DNA from: a virus
Virus record (IMG/VR): IMGVR_UViG_3300037193_001734
Location: 1-21,058 of that record
Direction: 5' to 3' (one strand)
DNA length: 21,058 bases
This document shows positions 12,283 to 20,203 of this stretch, one piece after another. The position numbers were made by a program, and so were the translations under genes. The notes beneath the pieces are model-generated. The model made no database searches. It was given only the letters and a program-made list of their open reading frames with translations, and was not told where the DNA came from. Numbering within the stretch: position 1 is the first letter of the stretch; each line of letters starts with the position of its first letter.

Positions 12283-13839
12283 ATGACGATTGTTGACATC
12301 GAGCCGGCCGACCGAGTGGTCCCGCTGTCACCGGCCTGGTGGCTTCACCGTCTTTGCGGAAAGCTCGCCCTCGACCAGCCACGCCTGGCGTTGATGGACC
12401 GGTACTACCGGGGTGAGCATCCGCTCCCCTACGTGCCCCGGGAGCTGAAAGCCGAGTTCCGGAGGATGCTCGCCCGGTCGCGCAGCAACTTCATGCGGCT
12501 CGTCGTCCAGGCGCCGTCAGAGCGGCTCCGGGTGCAGGGGTTCCGTCCGAAGGGCGGCGAGGACGCCGACAGCGACGTGTGGCGCTGGTGGACCGACGTC
12601 TGTGAGATGGATGTCGACGCGAACCTGTCGATCTCCGACTCGATGGCGATGGGACGGTCATACCTATCGGTCTGGCAGTTCCAGGGCGAGGACGAACCAC
12701 GGGCCCAGATCGAGGACCCGCGGACAACGATCACCGAACGGGACCCGAAGGATCGCCGCAAGCGTGCAGCCGGGCTGCGGTTGTGGCTCGATGAGTGGAC
12801 CGCCCTGGTGATGGCGGACGTTTGGCTCCCGGACGGGTGCTTTCACTACCAGGCGAGGGCCAACGACATCGCCGCGTCTGATCTGTGGCCGCAGGCCTGG
12901 ACTCCGGCGTACCCGATCGACGGCACCGAGGTGCGCCGCACGGATCTCGTGCTGCGGGAGTCGACCGCCAACAGCGTCACGAACTGGCTCACCCAGTGGG
13001 AGGAGCTGGACGTCACCGACAACCCGTCTGGCGAGATCCCGATCGTCCCCCTCGTCAACTACCCGTCGGTGCTCAAGCAACCCGACGGCGAGTCCGAGCT
13101 CGACGACGTGTACCTGACCCAGGACCGCATCAACGAGATGCTGTTCAACCGGGCGCTCGCGGCGTGGACCACCGCCTACAGGCAGAAGTGGGCGACGGGT
13201 TTGGAGGTGCCGGTCGACGACAAGGGCGAGCCGATCAAGCCGTTCGAGGCGGCGATCGACCGGCTGTGGGTGTCGGAGGACCCGAACGCCAAGTTCGGCG
13301 AGTTCGGCCAGACCGACCTCAAGCCCTACATCGCGTCGGTCGAGGAGGACGTCCAGCACATCGCGGTCCAGACCCGCACTCCGCGGCACTACTTCCTCCA
13401 GCAGGGCCAGTCACCCAGCGGCGACGCGATCAAGTCGGCGGAAGCCGGGCTGGTGGCGAAGGTGAACGAGAAGCAGCTCTACCTCGGCCGAGCCTTCGCC
13501 GAGGTCATCCGAGTCCGTGATGCCATCGCCGGACGAGAACCGCGACGGATGGAAGTGATCTGGGCGGACCCGGAGTTCCGGACGATGGCCGAACTGACGG
13601 ACGCGGTGATCAAGCAGTTCCAGGCAGGCCTGATCCCGAAGCGGGTTGCCCGCGAGGAACTCGGCAAGTCGCCGACCGAGATCGCCCGCATGGAACGACT
13701 TGAGGCACAGGAACAGATCGTCGCCGAGGCCGCGTCGATGGTCGAGCGGCCGGCAGTCCCACCGGAGTTGGACATCCCGGAGCCGCTCGCCACCGCCGAG
13801 GCGCCGACGAACCCTGATCCGGCATTGACCGGTGCCTGA
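12283..13839 (+). CDS. Portal protein (SPP1 gp6-like), 518 aa
   Basis: ATG at 12283 has GAGGAGGG at 12271-12278, which overlaps the TerL stop. The N-terminus (LALMDRYYRGEHPLPY, then SNFMRLVVQAPSERLRVQGF) matches the start of SPP1/HK97-type portal proteins, and the central region has the typical VPLVNYP strand and DRINEMLFNRALAA helix. The later QTRTPRHYFLQQGQSPSGDAI segment corresponds to the portal crown/stem part. The length is usual for the family. The dodecameric portal forms the DNA channel at one vertex. It overlaps the MuF-like gene by 8 nt. Confidence 0.93.
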   Translation: MTIVDIEPADRVVPLSPAWWLHRLCGKLALDQPRLALMDRYYRGEHPLPYVPRELKAEFRRMLARSRSNFMRLVVQAPSERLRVQGFRPKGGEDADSDVWRWWTDVCEMDVDANLSISDSMAMGRSYLSVWQFQGEDEPRAQIEDPRTTITERDPKDRRKRAAGLRLWLDEWTALVMADVWLPDGCFHYQARANDIAASDLWPQAWTPAYPIDGTEVRRTDLVLRESTANSVTNWLTQWEELDVTDNPSGEIPIVPLVNYPSVLKQPDGESELDDVYLTQDRINEMLFNRALAAWTTAYRQKWATGLEVPVDDKGEPIKPFEAAIDRLWVSEDPNAKFGEFGQTDLKPYIASVEEDVQHIAVQTRTPRHYFLQQGQSPSGDAIKSAEAGLVAKVNEKQLYLGRAFAEVIRVRDAIAGREPRRMEVIWADPEFRTMAELTDAVIKQFQAGLIPKRVAREELGKSPTEIARMERLEAQEQIVAEAASMVERPAVPPELDIPEPLATAEAPTNPDPALTGA

Positions 13840-14566
13840 CACGACTCGACTGCACCTTGCGTATCGAGCCCGCCTCCTTCGGCTACGCAACGTCACAGTC
13901 GCCCGGGCGCTGCAAGCCGACGACCCCGACGCCGCCGTGCAGCTTCTACTCGAAGCTCAGCGCCAGGCGGTCGGCAACGCGGACGCGTACCTGTCCCTCG
14001 AAGCCGGTCTGGCCACGGACTCCGACACGGAGCCCTGGGGTGTTGATGCCGACCAGTTGATCGGTGTCGCTGCGAGACGAGGGCGCCCGCTCGAGGACGT
14101 GTACGGCGCAAACTGGGCCGCCATGGCAGGGTCGTTCGCCGGGCGCATCACCCGCGAGGTCAACACCGACCTGACGCTCGCCGACCGTGCCGCGACGTTC
14201 GTGCACACCGATGGCGACTCGCGGATCATCGGCTCCCGCCGAGTCCTCGGCTCGGGACCGAACTGCGGACTGTGCGTCGCCGCGGCGACGCACCGCTACC
14301 ACAAGCATGACCTGCGTCCCATCCACCACCACTGCGGGTGCTCGACTCAGCCGATCTACTCCGACATGGACGCCTCCGGCTGGTCGAAACCCACCAACGA
14401 CGCGCTCACCGCGCTCTACAGGCGTGCAGGCAGCACGACCGGCTCCGATCTATCGCGGATCGTGGTCGACGAAGCCGACCTGCCCCCTGGCGTGAAGCCG
14501 GGATCCCTACCGGTCGTCGAGGTCGTGGACAGTCCTGAGCTGGGCCCGACCCTCGTCGCCGCTTGA
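13832..14566 (+). CDS. MuF-like minor capsid protein, 244 aa
   Basis: GTG at 13832 lies within the end of the portal gene. The N-terminal ~110 residues are helical (LHLAYRARLLRLRN and later SFAGRITREVNTDLTL). The C-terminal region has the Cys/His pattern of MuF-like head proteins: Cys145-x-x-Cys148 (CGLC), then DLRPIHHHCGC with His165-167, Cys168 and Cys170. Proteins of this family sit inside the head near the portal and are sometimes ejected or fused to toxin domains. Here no toxin domain follows the MuF core; the last ~65 residues are Pro/Asp-rich. The next start lies 47 nt downstream. Confidence 0.85.
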   Translation: MPDTTRLHLAYRARLLRLRNVTVARALQADDPDAAVQLLLEAQRQAVGNADAYLSLEAGLATDSDTEPWGVDADQLIGVAARRGRPLEDVYGANWAAMAGSFAGRITREVNTDLTLADRAATFVHTDGDSRIIGSRRVLGSGPNCGLCVAAATHRYHKHDLRPIHHHCGCSTQPIYSDMDASGWSKPTNDALTALYRRAGSTTGSDLSRIVVDEADLPPGVKPGSLPVVEVVDSPELGPTLVAA

Positions 14567-14613
14567 GTTCTCGCACCCGACCAGGGGTGCACCAACACCC
14601 GGAGGAAGCCCGC

Positions 14614-15204
14614 GTGGCCGACGCCGACACCCCGCCCACCGAGGGCAACACCGAGTCCACAACGGACACCCCCGACCCCACCGAGGGGACGGGCGAAGCA
14701 ACCGAAACCGAGGCGACGCCCGAGCCCAGCGACGACCTGCTCGCCAAGCTCCGGTCCAAGACCACGGAATCGACCAAGTACCAGAAGCGAGCACAGAAGG
14801 CCGAGGCCGAACTCGAGAAGCTCCGCCAAGCGTCCCTGTCCGAACAGGAGAAAGCCGTCGAAGCGGCCCGCACCGAAGGCCTCAGTGAAGGCCGGGCGGC
14901 CGGCGACAAGCGCCTGATCCGCGCCGAGGTCCTCATCGCCGCCGCAGGGAAGGCCGCAGACCCATCCGACGTGTACGCGCTGCTCGATGCCCGCGGGTCC
15001 CTCACGGGGATCGAGGTCGCCGAGGACGGGTCGATGGACACCAAGGCCATCGCCACCGCGGTCGACGAGCTGCTCGCCGAGAAGAAGCACCTCGCCGCTG
15101 GCCCGCAGTCGCGGGACCCCGACTTCGGGGCCCGGTCACCCACCACGCCGCAGATGAGCACCGATCAGGCGTTCGCGGCGTGGCTCGACCAACAGCGGCG
15201 CTGA
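14614..15204 (+). CDS. Capsid scaffolding protein, 196 aa
   Basis: GTG at 14614 is preferred because GGAGGA lies at 14601-14606, although in-frame GTG (14587) and TTG (14563) codons exist upstream. The N-terminal ~40 residues are Thr/Glu/Pro-rich and disordered-looking. A coiled coil follows (KYQKRAQKAEAELEKLRQ, residues about 53-90), then a helical region, and a C-terminal Asp/Pro/Gln-rich tail ending in FAAWLDQQRR, which resembles the capsid-binding end of scaffolds. Composition, size and position just before the major capsid gene support scaffold. No protease motif is seen. A strong hairpin follows its stop. Confidence 0.88.
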   Translation: MADADTPPTEGNTESTTDTPDPTEGTGEATETEATPEPSDDLLAKLRSKTTESTKYQKRAQKAEAELEKLRQASLSEQEKAVEAARTEGLSEGRAAGDKRLIRAEVLIAAAGKAADPSDVYALLDARGSLTGIEVAEDGSMDTKAIATAVDELLAEKKHLAAGPQSRDPDFGARSPTTPQMSTDQAFAAWLDQQRR

Positions 15205-15208
15205 CCTC

Positions 15209-15225
15209 GCCCCCTCCGCGGGGGC
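15209..15225 (+). terminator. Short GC hairpin after the scaffold gene
   Basis: GCCCCC at 15209-15214 and GGGGGC at 15220-15225 form a perfect 6-bp stem with a TCCGC loop. No U-tract follows, so it is more likely an RNA-stabilising or pausing hairpin than a full terminator. It precedes a stronger hairpin. Confidence 0.45.
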
Positions 15226-15237
15226 AACGAACCAATC

Positions 15238-15264
15238 CGGCCCATCCGCTGCGGTGGGCCGTTT
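15238..15264 (+). terminator. Probable rho-independent terminator/attenuator between scaffold and capsid genes
   Basis: CGGCCCA at 15238-15244 pairs with TGGGCCG at 15255-15261, and the inner bases CCGC and GCGG can extend the stem past a one-base bulge. TTT follows at 15262-15264. The run of T is short, so termination may be partial, which would let readthrough supply the capsid message. Confidence 0.65.
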
Positions 15265-15278
15265 CGCGTCCCCTCAAG

Positions 15279-15285
15279 AGGAGGT
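15279..15285 (+). promoter_or_regulatory. Strong ribosome binding site of the major capsid gene
   Basis: AGGAGGT at 15279-15285 is a full anti-16S match about 9 nt before the ATG at 15294. It fits the high expression expected of a major capsid protein and decides the start. Confidence 0.8.
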
Positions 15286-15293
15286 AACCCGGC

Positions 15294-16238
15294 ATGGCCG
15301 GTTACAGCGAGATCATCAACCGGGCCAGCTCGGGTTCCGACCCCCTGGTCCCCGAGCCCTTCGTCGCCGACGTCATCAAGGAGATGCCGCGGTCCTCGGC
15401 GGTCATGCAGCTCGCACGGCGTGTTCCGATGTCGACGAAGTCCCTCCGTCAGCCCGTGATGAGCGTGCTGCCCGAGGCCTACTTCGTGAACGGCGACACC
15501 GGGCGCAAGCAGACCACGGCAGTCGAGTGGGAGAACCTCGACCTGGTCGCCGAGGAGATCGCGGTGATCGTCCCGATCCCCGAGAGCTACCTCGACGATT
15601 CGGCGATCCCGGTGTGGTCGGAGGTCCGGCCCTACATCGCCGAGGCGTTCGGCCGGCGGCTCGACCGTACGGCGCTGTTCAACGAGGCCCGCCCCTCGAC
15701 GTGGGGCGAGGCGGTGCTCAACACTGCCGTCGCCTCGGGCAACACCGTCACCGAGGGTTCGGGCGAGGACCTCGCCGAGGAGGTCGCGGAGCTGCTCCAG
15801 ACCCTCGCCGAGAAGGGCGTCGACCCGAACGGCTTCGCGACGGCCCCCGGGTTCCGGTGGCGGCTCACCCGTCTCCGCACCACGGATGGCATGCCGATCT
15901 ACGCACCGCCCGCCGGTGACCAGCCGGCGAGCCTGTACGGGGTGCAGCTTCCTGCGGTCACCAACGGCGGCTGGCTCCCGACCGTCGCGTCGCTGCTCGT
16001 CGGGGACTGGACCAAGGCGATCTGGGGTGTCCGCCAGGACATGACGTTCAAGGTGTTCACCGAGGGCGTCATCTCGGACGACTCGGGCAACGTGGTCCTG
16101 AACCTGATGCAGCAGGACTCGATCGCCCTGCGCGTCGTTGCCCGCTTCGGGTGGCAGATCGCCAACCCCGTCAACCCGGTCCACACGACCGAGGCCACCC
16201 GCAGCTACTTCGGTGCGCTGCTCCCGGCCTCAAGCTGA
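15294..16238 (+). CDS. Major capsid protein, HK97 fold, 314 aa
   Basis: ATG at 15294 is set by a perfect ribosome binding site. The protein matches HK97-like capsid subunits: an N-terminal arm, then SSAVMQLARRVPMSTKSLRQPV, the AVEWENLDLVAEEIAVIVPIPE spine region, the IPVWSEVRPYIAEAFGRRLDRTALF helix with its RRLDRTALF end, and a C-terminal strand pair (DSIALRVVARFGWQIANP, then FGALLPA). There is no long N-terminal delta domain, which agrees with a separate scaffold gene. It assembles into the icosahedral head. The gene is flanked by hairpins on both sides and is the only structural gene so isolated. Confidence 0.95.
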   Translation: MAGYSEIINRASSGSDPLVPEPFVADVIKEMPRSSAVMQLARRVPMSTKSLRQPVMSVLPEAYFVNGDTGRKQTTAVEWENLDLVAEEIAVIVPIPESYLDDSAIPVWSEVRPYIAEAFGRRLDRTALFNEARPSTWGEAVLNTAVASGNTVTEGSGEDLAEEVAELLQTLAEKGVDPNGFATAPGFRWRLTRLRTTDGMPIYAPPAGDQPASLYGVQLPAVTNGGWLPTVASLLVGDWTKAIWGVRQDMTFKVFTEGVISDDSGNVVLNLMQQDSIALRVVARFGWQIANPVNPVHTTEATRSYFGALLPASS

Positions 16239-16246
16239 CCCTGCAC

Positions 16247-16273
16247 GACCCGGCCGGCTGGACCGGCCGGGTC
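16247..16273 (+). terminator. Perfect 11-bp hairpin after the capsid gene, probable terminator
   Basis: GACCCGGCCGG at 16247-16257 pairs perfectly with CCGGCCGGGTC at 16263-16273 around a 5-nt loop (CTGGA). It starts 8 nt after the capsid stop. The following bases (ACCCCTTCTCC) are pyrimidine-rich but not a T-run, so it may terminate only partly or protect the 3' end of the capsid mRNA. Confidence 0.65.
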
Positions 16274-16298
16274 ACCCCTTCTCCTGGGAGGCGACCGC

Positions 16299-16652
16299 GT
16301 GAACCAGCCCGAGGCGCTCGCCTACATCACCGACAACCTCCTCCCCGACAACGACCCCGTCCTCTCACCGGACGAGGTCGTCTCGCTGCTCGACCTTGCG
16401 AAGGTCGCCGACGCCGACGGCAACACCCCCGACCTCGCAGCGTGGACACCCACCTACGACCGCCGCGGGTGCGCCCGCGCGATCGCCGAGGGGTGGATGC
16501 GCAAGCGGGGCAAGGCGGTGGGCCGGTTCGAGTTCACCACCGACGGACAGACCTTCCGGCGCCAGCAGATCCTCGACCAGATCGAGCACCAGCGACGCCT
16601 GTGGGCCCGCCGGGTCCCCGTCTCCCCCTCAACCCTCGGAGCGACCTCGTGA
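16299..16652 (+). CDS. Probable head-tail connector/adaptor protein, 117 aa
   Basis: GTG at 16299 has GGGAGG at 16286-16291. The N-terminal part (ALAYITDNLLPDNDPVLSPDEVVSLLDLA) and the middle (YDRRGCARAIAEGWMRKRGK), followed by FEFTTDGQTFRRQQILDQIEHQ, recall small proteins found right after the capsid gene in many actinobacteriophages, with a W-containing helix and a DG-x-x-F turn. Such proteins are often annotated as connectors, but no structure-defining motif is visible. The role is inferred from position. It overlaps the next gene by 4 nt. Confidence 0.6.
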   Translation: MNQPEALAYITDNLLPDNDPVLSPDEVVSLLDLAKVADADGNTPDLAAWTPTYDRRGCARAIAEGWMRKRGKAVGRFEFTTDGQTFRRQQILDQIEHQRRLWARRVPVSPSTLGATS

Positions 16653-16906
16653 CCGACGTCGTGGACATCTGGCACCCAGACCACCCCGGCGTCACGTCGC
16701 GGGTCAGCAGGAACGCTTACGAGCGTCGCTCGGCGAAGCTCGGCTGGCTCCTCGCCGGTGACCAACCGGCGGCACCGGAAGCCCCTCCGGTCGACGAGAA
16801 GGCCGACCTCACCGCGAGGCTCGAGGCCGCCAGCGTCACCGTCGACCGGCGGTGGGGCGTCAAGCGCCTCCGGGCCGAGGTGCTAGCGCTCGAGGACCAG
16901 GTGTGA
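16649..16906 (+). CDS. Small protein with HeH/LEM-like C-terminal motif, 85 aa
   Basis: GTG at 16649 overlaps the preceding stop. Residues 1-45 contain a short acidic start (TDVVDIWHPDHPG) and a Trp-containing helix. Residues about 54-82 (LTARLEAASVTVDRRWG, then KRLRAEVLALED) match the HeH/LEM-like two-helix motif with its V-D-x-R-W-G turn, which occurs in many small phage head and tail proteins and may bind DNA. It lies between a connector and the glycosyltransferase genes. The role is unknown, and a head-closure or adaptor function is possible. Confidence 0.6.
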   Translation: MTDVVDIWHPDHPGVTSRVSRNAYERRSAKLGWLLAGDQPAAPEAPPVDEKADLTARLEAASVTVDRRWGVKRLRAEVLALEDQV

Positions 16907-17868
16907 AGGTCGCCTACGTCGGGAACTTCGAGCCGGCTCACAGCACCGAGAGCCACGTGGCTCGGGCGTTCGAGGCGAACGGCCACGAGGTGGTCCGGCT
17001 CCAGGAGCAGTCGTTCGGCTGGGACCCCGGCGCGGTTCCCGGCGACGCTGCGTTCGTGCTGTGGACCCACACCCACGGTCTGGCCCCGGAGCGCACCCAC
17101 CGGGCGCAGGACCGGTTCCTGTCGGCGCTGGACGTCCCGTCGGTGTCGCTCCACCTGGACCGCTACTGGGACCTGTACCGGGAGTCGCAGATCGCCGGTC
17201 CGAGGCAGGAGCCGTTCTTTCGGACGGCGTTGATGTGCTCGGCCGACGGCGGCAACGACGACCGGTGGGCGGCGGCGGGTGTGGACCACGTGTGGATGCC
17301 GCCGGGGGTGTCGGAACCGGAGTGCGAGCCGGGCACCTTCCGGCCGGAGATGGCGTCGGATGTGGCGTTCGTGGGGACGTGGCCGCCCGGCTATCACACC
17401 GAGTCGACGCACCGTCCTCAGCTCGTCTCGGCGCTCCGGGGCTACTACGGGGAGCGCTGCCGGTTCTGGCCGGCGCTGGGTGAGCCGGCGGTGCGCAACG
17501 AGGCACTGCGTGACCTGTACGCGTCGGTGAAGGTGCTGGTCGGTGACTCGTGCTTCTCCGGCGACCCCCGCGGTCACCGGTATCTGTCGGACCGGGTCCC
17601 CGAGACGATCGGCCGGGGCGGCCTGCTGGTCCACCCGCACACCCCGGGTGTGACGGACGGGACGCTCTACACGGCGGGTGAGCACCTGTTGTGCTGGGAG
17701 GTCGGCGACTGGGACGGTCTGTGGTCGACGATCGACGCAGCCCTGGCCGACGACGAGGAACGGGCCCGGATCGCGAAGGCCGGACGTGAGCACGTCCTGA
17801 CCCACCACACCTACGAGCGGCGCATGGTTCAGCTGGTCAGCCTGCTGGCCGAGCGGGGTCTCGTGTGA
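16903..17868 (+). CDS. GT-B glycosyltransferase, CgeB-like / group 1, 321 aa
   Basis: GTG at 16903 overlaps the preceding stop. The N-terminus (VKVAYVGNFEPAHSTESHVARAF, in two parts) is a Rossmann-type strand-loop-helix of a GT-B fold. The C-terminal half has the donor-binding region: LSDRVPETIGRGGLLVHPH (residues from about 229) with the usual E-x-x-G-x-G-x-x-x-x pattern, then EHLLCWEVGDWDGLWSTI and the closing helix AKAGREHVLTHHTYERRM. This arrangement is that of CgeB-like group 1 glycosyltransferases. It would transfer a sugar from a nucleotide donor in the cytosol. The acceptor is unknown. Its place right after the head genes suggests a virion protein as target. Confidence 0.85.
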   Translation: MKVAYVGNFEPAHSTESHVARAFEANGHEVVRLQEQSFGWDPGAVPGDAAFVLWTHTHGLAPERTHRAQDRFLSALDVPSVSLHLDRYWDLYRESQIAGPRQEPFFRTALMCSADGGNDDRWAAAGVDHVWMPPGVSEPECEPGTFRPEMASDVAFVGTWPPGYHTESTHRPQLVSALRGYYGERCRFWPALGEPAVRNEALRDLYASVKVLVGDSCFSGDPRGHRYLSDRVPETIGRGGLLVHPHTPGVTDGTLYTAGEHLLCWEVGDWDGLWSTIDAALADDEERARIAKAGREHVLTHHTYERRMVQLVSLLAERGLV

Positions 17869-18569
17869 AGGCGACACGGATCTACCGGGGCGACGTGCCG
17901 GACCTGGTCCTCCCCGACCACCTGGCCGACTGGGACGTCTGGGACTACTGGGAACGCGAGCGGTACGACTCGATGGCAGCGCACATCCCCGCCGACGGGA
18001 CGTTGTGGGTGATCGGCGCTGAGCACGGTGCGATGGCGGCGCTGTGGTCGAGGCTCGCCGCCCGGGTGGTGTTGGTGGAGCCGTCGCCGGAGTTCTGGCC
18101 CAACATCCGGATGACCTGGGAGGCCAACGGCCTGCCTACCCCGGCTGCGACGGTCCAGGCGTTCGCCGGCCCCGAGTACTCGGGCGGGTTCACGTGGCAG
18201 TCCCCGTGGCCGTCCTGTGCTGAGGGTGACACGGAGTGTCCGGCGCAGGCGTACCGGTACCTGCACGAACCGGGGCACGTCGCCCAGATCCCGACGATCA
18301 CCCTCGACGGCATCGCCACGATGGTCGGCCGCCCGGACGCGGTCAGCGTCGACATCGAAGGCGCCGAAGTGTTGGCGCTCGCCGGTGCCAGTCAGCTGCT
18401 GGCGTCGGGGAACGCCGAGTGGTGGGTGTCGGTCCACCCGGACCTGATCGAACGGGACTACTCGCCGCACACCGACCGCGACGTCTACGACCTGATGGCC
18501 GGCCACGGCTACGTCGCTGAGCACCTCGCCACCGACCACGAGACCCACGTCAGGTTCCACCGGCCATGA
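17865..18569 (+). CDS. FkbM-family SAM-dependent methyltransferase, 234 aa
   Basis: GTG at 17865 overlaps the glycosyltransferase stop. Residues about 47-78 (LWVIGAEHGAMAALWSRLA, then VVLVEPSPEFW) form the S-adenosylmethionine-binding Rossmann core with an acidic residue ending strand 2. The FkbM signature lies downstream: TLDGIATMVG, then VSVDIEGAEVLALAGA with DIEGAE at 163-168, followed by VSVHPDLI. FkbM methyltransferases typically O-methylate sugars or polyketides. Translational coupling to glycosyltransferases on both sides implies that it methylates the transferred glycan rather than DNA or protein. The canonical GxGxG of motif I is loose (IGAEHG), and the effect on activity cannot be judged. 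Confidence 0.85.
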   Translation: MKATRIYRGDVPDLVLPDHLADWDVWDYWERERYDSMAAHIPADGTLWVIGAEHGAMAALWSRLAARVVLVEPSPEFWPNIRMTWEANGLPTPAATVQAFAGPEYSGGFTWQSPWPSCAEGDTECPAQAYRYLHEPGHVAQIPTITLDGIATMVGRPDAVSVDIEGAEVLALAGASQLLASGNAEWWVSVHPDLIERDYSPHTDRDVYDLMAGHGYVAEHLATDHETHVRFHRP

Positions 18570-20203
18570 TCCCCGTCGTCTGGTGGGATAGCCACGTCCT
18601 GTGCTGGGACCAGGCCATGGTCGACGCCGTGCTGACAGGCCTGTCCTGGCCGACGGGCTACGAGTTCGATCACCACGTCTACGACGGGCGCATCATCCTG
18701 TGGGAGAAGAGCGACTCGACCGGCGCCGTGCTGGTCATCCCGGCCCGCCATCACGTCGACGACGTCGACGACATCAACGAGCAGCTGTCGAAGCTCGACT
18801 GGGCGCTGGTCATCCTCACCTCCGACGAGGAGCGGGTGTTCCCGGCCGAGAAGCTCGACCACCCGAACATTGCCGTCTGGGTCCAGACCCCCCACGACAC
18901 CGACCGCGCCGACTGGGTGCTCCCGGTCGGGTTCCCGCCGCACCTGCCGGGCCTGCTGTCCGGCATCGACCGGCCAGAGAAGGCGGGATGGTTCTTCGCC
19001 GGGCAGGTCAACAACTCCCGGCGCAAGGCGTGCCTAGAGACCTTGCGGGGCTTGCCTGACGGACGGCTGGTGGAGACACCGGGGTTCACGCAGGGCCTCC
19101 CCCACGCCGAGTACGCCCACGGTCTCGCGCAGGCGCGGGTGGTCCCGTGCCCTGCCGGCCCGCAGACGGTCGACACGTTCCGGGTCGCGGAAGCGCTCGA
19201 GGCCGGCTGTGTGCCGGTCGTCGACGAAGTCGCCGGCCGAGAAGGCAACCAGGCCTGGTACTGGCCGCTGATGTGGGGTGACTTGCCGTTCCCGCGCCTG
19301 TCGCACTGGACCACGTTCCCCATCCTTCTGGCCGAGATCGAGAGCGACTGGCCGAGGGTGGCGAACCGGTGCTCTGCCTGGTGGCAGGGCTACAAGCGTG
19401 ACCTGGCGGTCCGCACCTCGGACGCGGTTCGTGGCCTGTCGGGTGTTATGCCGGACCCGGGTGACGTGACGGTCCTGATCCCCACGTCACCGGTCGCAGC
19501 CCATCCGGACACGTCCCTGATCGAGACGACGGTCGGGTCGATCCGCTACTGGCTGCCCGACGCCGAGATCCTGGTCATGTGCGACGGGGTCCGACCTGAG
19601 CAGGAGCACTACCGGCAGCGCTACGAGGAGTACTTGGAGCGGCTGCTGTGGCTGTCCGGGACGAAGTGGGACCGGGTCCTGCCGGTCGTCCATGACGAGC
19701 ACCTGCACCAGGTCGGGCTGACCCGGCGTGCGTTGGAGATGGTGCGGACGCCACTGGTGCTGTTCGTGGAGCACGACTGCCCGATCGTCACGGACGAGCC
19801 GATCGACTGGCCTGCGCTCACCGCGGCGTGCCTGTCGGGTGAGGCCGACCTGATCCGCCTGCATCACGAGGCGCTCGTGCTACCGGACCACGAGCACCTG
19901 ATGCTCGACCGGGACCCGCAGGACGTGGCTGGTGCGCCGTTGTTGCGGACGGTGCAGTGGTCGCAGCGCCCGCACCTGGCGACGGCGGGGTTCTACCGGC
20001 GGCTGCTCGCCGAGGACTTCCCGCCCGGCTACGTCGGGATGATCGAGGACCGCATGCACTCGGTGGTGGAGTCGGCGTGGCGGGACTACGGGCTCGCCGG
20101 CTGGCACCGGTACCGGCTGTGGATGTACTCGCCGCCAGGGCAGATCAAGCGCAGCTACACGCTCGACGGGCGCGGCCCCGACCAGAAGTGGGTCGACTCG
20201 TGA
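18566..20203 (+). CDS. Bifunctional glycosyltransferase: exostosin-like (GT47-type) domain fused to GT-A domain, 545 aa
   Basis: ATG at 18566 overlaps the FkbM stop. Two domains are visible. Residues about 80-225 are exostosin-like: WVQTPH, FFAGQVNNSRRKACLETL (143-160), ARVVPCPAGPQTVDTFRVAEAL and EAGCVPVV (to 219). Residues from about 300 form a GT-A fold: VTVLIPTSPVAAHPDTSLIE, AEILVMCDGVRP, then a long helix and LVLFVEHDCPIV (to 408), where Glu402-His-Asp404 takes the place of the metal-binding D-x-D. The C-terminal ~130 residues (IRLHHEALVLPD, HLATAGFYRRLLAEDF) complete the GT-A part. Two transferase domains in one chain suggest two successive sugar additions. The acceptor is unknown. Its stop overlaps a 75-codon frame. 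Confidence 0.82.
   Translation: MIPVVWWDSHVLCWDQAMVDAVLTGLSWPTGYEFDHHVYDGRIILWEKSDSTGAVLVIPARHHVDDVDDINEQLSKLDWALVILTSDEERVFPAEKLDHPNIAVWVQTPHDTDRADWVLPVGFPPHLPGLLSGIDRPEKAGWFFAGQVNNSRRKACLETLRGLPDGRLVETPGFTQGLPHAEYAHGLAQARVVPCPAGPQTVDTFRVAEALEAGCVPVVDEVAGREGNQAWYWPLMWGDLPFPRLSHWTTFPILLAEIESDWPRVANRCSAWWQGYKRDLAVRTSDAVRGLSGVMPDPGDVTVLIPTSPVAAHPDTSLIETTVGSIRYWLPDAEILVMCDGVRPEQEHYRQRYEEYLERLLWLSGTKWDRVLPVVHDEHLHQVGLTRRALEMVRTPLVLFVEHDCPIVTDEPIDWPALTAACLSGEADLIRLHHEALVLPDHEHLMLDRDPQDVAGAPLLRTVQWSQRPHLATAGFYRRLLAEDFPPGYVGMIEDRMHSVVESAWRDYGLAGWHRYRLWMYSPPGQIKRSYTLDGRGPDQKWVDS

Noticed and set aside
10569-12299. Long open frame (576 aa) on the minus strand opposite the large terminase
   Set aside because: It is the antisense shadow of a confidently identified gene, with no domain pattern; long antisense frames are expected in GC-rich DNA with C/G-ending codons.
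13832-14566. Toxin domain fused to the MuF-like protein
   Set aside because: After the Cys/His MuF core only a ~65-residue Pro/Asp-rich tail remains, too short and featureless for a polymorphic toxin domain.
16717-17877. 386-aa minus-strand frame opposite the first glycosyltransferase
   Set aside because: The + strand frame has clear GT-B motifs and coupling to neighbours; the antisense product is Arg/Pro/Val-rich without a recognisable fold.
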